From contig CALLPQ010000121.1 of the NCBI GenBank assembly GCA_938015425.1, positions 1-36,694 of the forward strand: DNA of 36,694 nucleotides. The letters run 5' to 3'. Both the position numbers and the translations under genes were made by a program. This document shows positions 33,598-36,694 of the stretch, one piece after another (the first letter of the stretch is position 1; every line of letters starts with the position of its first letter). Under the pieces are notes generated by a model, which worked only from the letters and a program-made list of their open reading frames with translations, searched no databases and was not told where the DNA came from. This stretch comes from an uncultured Parvularculaceae bacterium (GTDB taxonomy: Bacteria > Pseudomonadota > Alphaproteobacteria > Caulobacterales > Parvularculaceae).

Positions 33598-34280
33598 CAA
33601 TGAAGCTGGTAACTTTCAATTAAAGTTGCTGATTTCTAAATGAGATAGTAGCTACTGTTGCGTTGAAATAGACTGAGAAAGTTAGAACGGTATTGTAGGA
33701 TACCCATTTGAAACCAGTCCGTACCTGACTGTCAGCAGATGCCGAGGCCGTCTGAAAACAGAATCCCCAATTCAGAACCGTTTAACATCAACTAGATGGC
33801 CGCCAGCGCCCTTGTGGCTCCTCGAGTTTTCATCAAACTTAGTGTCAGGCAACATAGAATTCTTGTCTTTAAGCGTTTAATTCGCGTTTGAAGCCACCGG
33901 AAAACACAGATGGCAACATCCCTTATTGCCTTTATTAACCCACTAACACCAAAGATACTGACCAATCGACTAAAATTGTATGCCATCACGTTTAAACTCA
34001 TCTCAGTGCGTACGTTATGTAGTGTTTTCCTGAGAAAGTGCCGTGATCCAGTCTAATGTTTGATAGTACCGACAGTACCCTTTTAATAGCCTCTATCCGC
34101 GATCAGGGGCTTTTTTGCTTCTTAGAAACGTAGTTTCATTTTGCTCTAAGCGGAAATGCCGATTGTACAATTTGTGCTATCTAGATATTTGGGAGCCAGG
34201 TGGAAAACTTCAACTGTGATGTTTTGGTATATTGCTCAATATTCCGTGGACCCTGATGTGACAGAGACAATAGCTATTTT
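33598..34280. other. Gene-poor 683-bp interval with transposon debris
   Basis: The middle (33,792-34,121) is a decayed transposase listed separately. A small inverted repeat (AACTTT/AAAGTT, loop of five) lies about 10 bp after the SDR stop and could weakly terminate transcription. The 34,122-34,280 part should contain the promoter of the SGNH-hydrolase gene, but I see no confident -35/-10 pair. No RNA gene is apparent. Confidence 0.6.
33792..34121 (-). pseudogene. Decayed DDE transposase, C-terminal remnant
   Basis: Read on the minus strand in one frame from 34,121 to 33,792, the sequence gives PLIADRGY, stop, KGTVGTIKH, stop, TGSRHFLRKTLHNVRTEMSL and then NVMAYNFSRLVSIFGVSGLIKAI. ADRGYY, GTIKHW and VRTEMSLNVLAYN are conserved landmarks of the last part of IS1182/IS5-like DDE transposases. 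The two stops (TAA at 34,083-34,085; TAG at 34,053-34,055) replace what should be Tyr or another codon and the Trp of KHW. The segment between ADRGY and GTIKHW is also far too short, indicating an internal deletion. No intact inverted repeats are identified. The element is long dead. Confidence 0.78.
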
Positions 34281-35501
34281 ATGAAAACTGCAGTATTCGC
34301 ATTTATCTCATTGCTCATCGGGCTTTTGATCGCAGAGCTGATTATCAAAGTTGCGGCTGTTGTGTCACCACGTATCGCCTACGAATTACGACCGCCATGG
34401 AGTAATCGCGCACTGGACCCAGATCCAAAATTGGGTTATCGAGTATCACGATATTATCCGGGATCTGACAAACGCGGATACCGGAACCCTGAAGCACTCG
34501 ATAAATCTAATATACTCGCAATCGGTGATTCCACAACTTATGGTTACTCGGTCGTAGAAAGCAAGTCCTGGCCTGCTGTTCTGAGAAACGAGAATAACCT
34601 TGATATCTATAATGCCGGGGTCGGCGGTTATGGCCCGTGTGAGTATTTAGAGGTCAGCAACGAACTGATACAGCTTAACCCTACCCAGGTTGTTGTTGCC
34701 CTGTATTTAGGCAATGACATGAGCGACGCCTACACATCCGTCTATTTGGAAGATCGTTGCCCTGATTTACAAACTGATAATGCAGAGTTACTAACAGAGC
34801 TGAGACGTCTTCGAGAGGAGCAATCGTTGCTAAAACAAGCCACAGAGCTTGGCCTTGAATCTGTCGCCGAACCATTCCGCGATGGTCTACCGCTCTCGCA
34901 TTTGTACGGCTCGAATCTAAGAGATAAATCGTCAATCTATTCATTGGTACGGGTTGCTTATCACAAACTCAACAACATTCATTATGGCCGGTTCGGGGAA
35001 GATGCTGAGGACCGGTTTGCAACGGAGTCACAAATTAAAGGAGCGATTGCTTATGACCAAATCAAAGAGCTGCGCACCGTGTTTAAGAGTCCAGCGGTTG
35101 AGGTATTGGCTGTCGATCAGACTGATCTGAGGATATCCGAAGGCAGACGAATTACGGAGACTGTTTTTGGTGAAATAAATACGCTGGCCCAGGCCAACAA
35201 CGCACAATTGATCGTGGCAATTATTCCGACAAAGGGCGTCGTTTATCGAAACATATTGGGAGATAGCTTTATATCTCAGCACTCGTCCTTTACTCCGAAA
35301 ATAGAAAACGAGCTGAAATTAAAGCAGGATATTTTGTCGTTTCTGGATGAACATAAAATTGTGCATGTGGACACAACACCACTGCTGGAAGAGGCTTTGT
35401 CTGATAGAACTCCCCCGTTCCATCAGACCTCAAACGAACACCCAAATGCATACGGATACAGCATCGTAGCAAATGCTATTGCCGCAGCAGTAGCTGAATA
35501 A
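34281..35501 (+). CDS. Membrane-anchored SGNH/GDSL-type hydrolase
   Basis: A 406-aa protein with an N-terminal membrane anchor or signal (TAVFAFISLLIGLLIAELII), placing the catalytic domain in the periplasm. Block I is LAIGDSTTYGYS, with nucleophile S84. NAGVGGYGPCEYLE is block II (Gly), and VVALYLGNDMSDA is block III (GxND Asn). The C-terminal TSNEHPNAYGYSIVANAIA contains the catalytic His of block V, with Ser or Asn in place of the usual DxxH Asp. SGNH enzymes of this form often de-esterify or acetylate surface polysaccharides. It is 11 bp upstream of the sterol-desaturase-family gene, so the two are probably cotranscribed and may modify the same lipid or glycan; that is inference. Confidence 0.85.
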   Translation: MKTAVFAFISLLIGLLIAELIIKVAAVVSPRIAYELRPPWSNRALDPDPKLGYRVSRYYPGSDKRGYRNPEALDKSNILAIGDSTTYGYSVVESKSWPAVLRNENNLDIYNAGVGGYGPCEYLEVSNELIQLNPTQVVVALYLGNDMSDAYTSVYLEDRCPDLQTDNAELLTELRRLREEQSLLKQATELGLESVAEPFRDGLPLSHLYGSNLRDKSSIYSLVRVAYHKLNNIHYGRFGEDAEDRFATESQIKGAIAYDQIKELRTVFKSPAVEVLAVDQTDLRISEGRRITETVFGEINTLAQANNAQLIVAIIPTKGVVYRNILGDSFISQHSSFTPKIENELKLKQDILSFLDEHKIVHVDTTPLLEEALSDRTPPFHQTSNEHPNAYGYSIVANAIAAAVAE

Positions 35502-35512
35502 GCGACAACTCA

Positions 35513-36508
35513 ATGCTTATAGATATATACCAATACAGTGCCGATGTAATCACCTCAATATTTCATTCCAAATTCTTATGGTCGGGGAGTCGGCATTACT
35601 GGCTGTATATGTTGGCGTATCCGGTAATCGCCTACATACTTTACTATCAGATCCGGTCTAGCCAGCGATCCTATCTATCTTTTCTTTTTCCACGCGATAT
35701 TTATACCCATAGATCAAACATTCTAGATTTAAAGCTCTGGTTTGTCATTATTGTTATTTTAAAATTGGGCTTTTTAACGCTGGTTTTTGCGGGTGTCGGG
35801 GTAGTTACCGGTTTTATTGATAGTGGTTTCGATCTACTTGGTCCGGAGTGGAGCGTAGAAAGAACAAGCGGCGATGAACCGGGTTTCTTAGATCGGCTAT
35901 TGTTCATGGTCGTGGTGACGGTTTGTACCGATTTCGGTTTTTTCATCATGCACTACTTCTATCATCGGCTCACATGGCTTTGGGAGTTTCACAAAGTGCA
36001 TCACTCCGCAGAGGTGCTGACGCCGATCACTGCGAATCGTCATCATCCAGTGGATTATATGCTGGAAGGTTGTTCAGCATTTTTAATAGGTGGCATTGGC
36101 GCTACGTTGTTTACTCGATTCCATGGAATTGAGGTTGATGCTCTCACTATCATGAATGTCAGTGCGATACATTTTTTTTACTATATGACCGCGAATTTCC
36201 GTCATTCACATATATGGGTAGGCTTTGGCAAATGGGGTAGTCGTATATTTGTGAGCCCGGCTATGCACCAGATCCACCACAGTGTCGCGCCACAACACTT
36301 CAACAAGAATTTCGGCTTTATATTTTCGTTTTGGGATTGGATTTTCGGTACACGATACATACCCGAACAAAAAGAGGAAGTGGTGTTCGGGCTGCCGGAC
36401 GGAGAATCAGGCTACGCCGGATTAACTGATGCGATGCTGCGTCCCTTCAAGGATTCTTTTCAGAGGCTAAAAGATACTAAATCATGGGTTCGATCACCAA
36501 CTTCATAG
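35513..36508 (+). CDS. Sterol desaturase / fatty acid hydroxylase family membrane protein
   Basis: A 331-aa membrane protein of the histidine-box diiron hydroxylase superfamily (PF04116 type). The boxes are HYFYH in FFIMHYFYHRLTWLWEFH, HKVHH directly after it, and HQIHH in SPAMHQIHHSVAPQHFNKNFG, with NRHHP between them. FGFIFSFWDWIFGTRYIP is the typical family ending. Hydrophobic segments precede the first box at about residues 28-45, 78-105 and 125-145. Family members hydroxylate or desaturate sterols, fatty acids, carotenoids or ether lipids, and the substrate here is unknown. It follows the SGNH hydrolase gene closely. The nearby carotenoid genes at 10.6-11.9 kb are probably unrelated, because they lie across the 31,280 junction. 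Confidence 0.9.
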   Translation: MLIDIYQYSADVITSIFHSKFLWSGSRHYWLYMLAYPVIAYILYYQIRSSQRSYLSFLFPRDIYTHRSNILDLKLWFVIIVILKLGFLTLVFAGVGVVTGFIDSGFDLLGPEWSVERTSGDEPGFLDRLLFMVVVTVCTDFGFFIMHYFYHRLTWLWEFHKVHHSAEVLTPITANRHHPVDYMLEGCSAFLIGGIGATLFTRFHGIEVDALTIMNVSAIHFFYYMTANFRHSHIWVGFGKWGSRIFVSPAMHQIHHSVAPQHFNKNFGFIFSFWDWIFGTRYIPEQKEEVVFGLPDGESGYAGLTDAMLRPFKDSFQRLKDTKSWVRSPTS

Positions 36509-36603
36509 ATTAACCACCAAAAAGTTATCCATACAATAAGTCGTATCAAACAGACTTTGTAGTGCATACATACCTATATTGGCATATTTACATCGACATT
36601 TTT

Positions 36604-36694
36604 TCAAATTGAATAGTGAATGTCGTCCATGCTGCGTGCCTTGACCGTAGTGATCATAGATAAATTGATCTCCTCACCGTTGAGTAGCTCATAC
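36604..36694 (-). CDS. Possible C-terminal end of an unidentified gene (cut by window edge)
   Basis: On the minus strand, 29 sense codons run from the window edge to a TGA at 36,604-36,606, ending ARSMDDIHYSI. The composition looks protein-like, but the stretch is too short to identify and could be chance. Confidence 0.3.
   Translation of the reverse strand, partial: YELLNGEEINLSMITTVKARSMDDIHYSI

Noticed and set aside
33747-33756. GCCGTCTGAA, identical to the Neisseria DNA uptake sequence core
   Set aside because: It is a single occurrence next to a dead transposase. One 10-mer in 37 kb can be chance or part of an IS end; no enrichment was seen.
36525-36533. TTATCCATA as a DnaA box
   Set aside because: It is isolated, has one mismatch, lies across the 31,280 junction and has no neighbouring boxes.

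Overview
The window looks like the replication-origin region of an alphaproteobacterial chromosome, moderately AT-rich, joined at about position 31,280 to a block that appears to come from a different genomic context. The alphaproteobacterial assignment rests on gene order: hemD-hemC divergent from tsaD; maf, aroE, coaE and the PEP synthase regulator on one strand; hemE-hemJ-rho and mnmE-mnmG-rsmG-parA-parB on the other; and holA-lptE convergent with parB. I cannot name a genus.

Region 1 (1-11,900) holds the 5' part of hemD, hemC, tsaD, a hybrid histidine kinase, an AmpG-like permease, an alphaproteobacterial-type lipoprotein, an adenosine-kinase-like PfkB enzyme, an exported alpha/beta hydrolase, dsbB, coq7 and a carotenoid ketolase/hydroxylase pair (crtW, crtZ). 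The last pair suggests that the cell makes ketolated and hydroxylated carotenoids such as astaxanthin. Region 2 (11,929-16,880) surrounds the probable chromosome origin. An aroE-coaE fusion, maf and ppsR read leftwards; hemE and hemJ read rightwards. The gene-free segment between them (14,905-15,362) carries a perfect DnaA box, several near-matches and two perfect TTAA-N7-TTAA sites next to hemE. This resembles the Caulobacter origin, where DnaA and CtrA compete.

Region 3 (17,029-19,770) is an accessory insertion between hemJ and rho: an exported serine hydrolase of the beta-lactamase fold and a membrane-anchored AraC-type regulator. Region 4 (20,166-31,280) returns to core genes: rho, a glutathione transferase, a glycerophosphodiesterase lipoprotein, a small DUF6489-type protein, mnmE, mnmG, rsmG, parA, parB, holA and the 3' part of lptE. 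Three perfect 16-bp parS palindromes lie in mnmE, just after it, and in mnmG, next to the parAB genes whose product binds them. The origin and the centromere therefore lie within about 12 kb.

Region 5 (31,280-36,694) begins where lptE is cut at its lipobox region and meets the C-terminal third of a TcuB/CitB-type membrane protein on the other strand. It continues with a CaiB/BaiF CoA-transferase, an SDR-fold protein that lacks the usual Ser/Tyr residues, a decayed transposase, an SGNH hydrolase and a sterol-desaturase-family membrane oxygenase. Codon choice shifts here, for example toward CTG leucine. Two genes cut at one point, with no mobile-element end visible, suggests either an assembly chimera or a recent illegitimate insertion. 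The sequence alone cannot decide between these.

I see no CRISPR array, rRNA or tRNA gene, and no clear wholly novel multi-gene system. The strongest leads are the origin/centromere architecture, the aroE-coaE fusion and the 31,280 junction.
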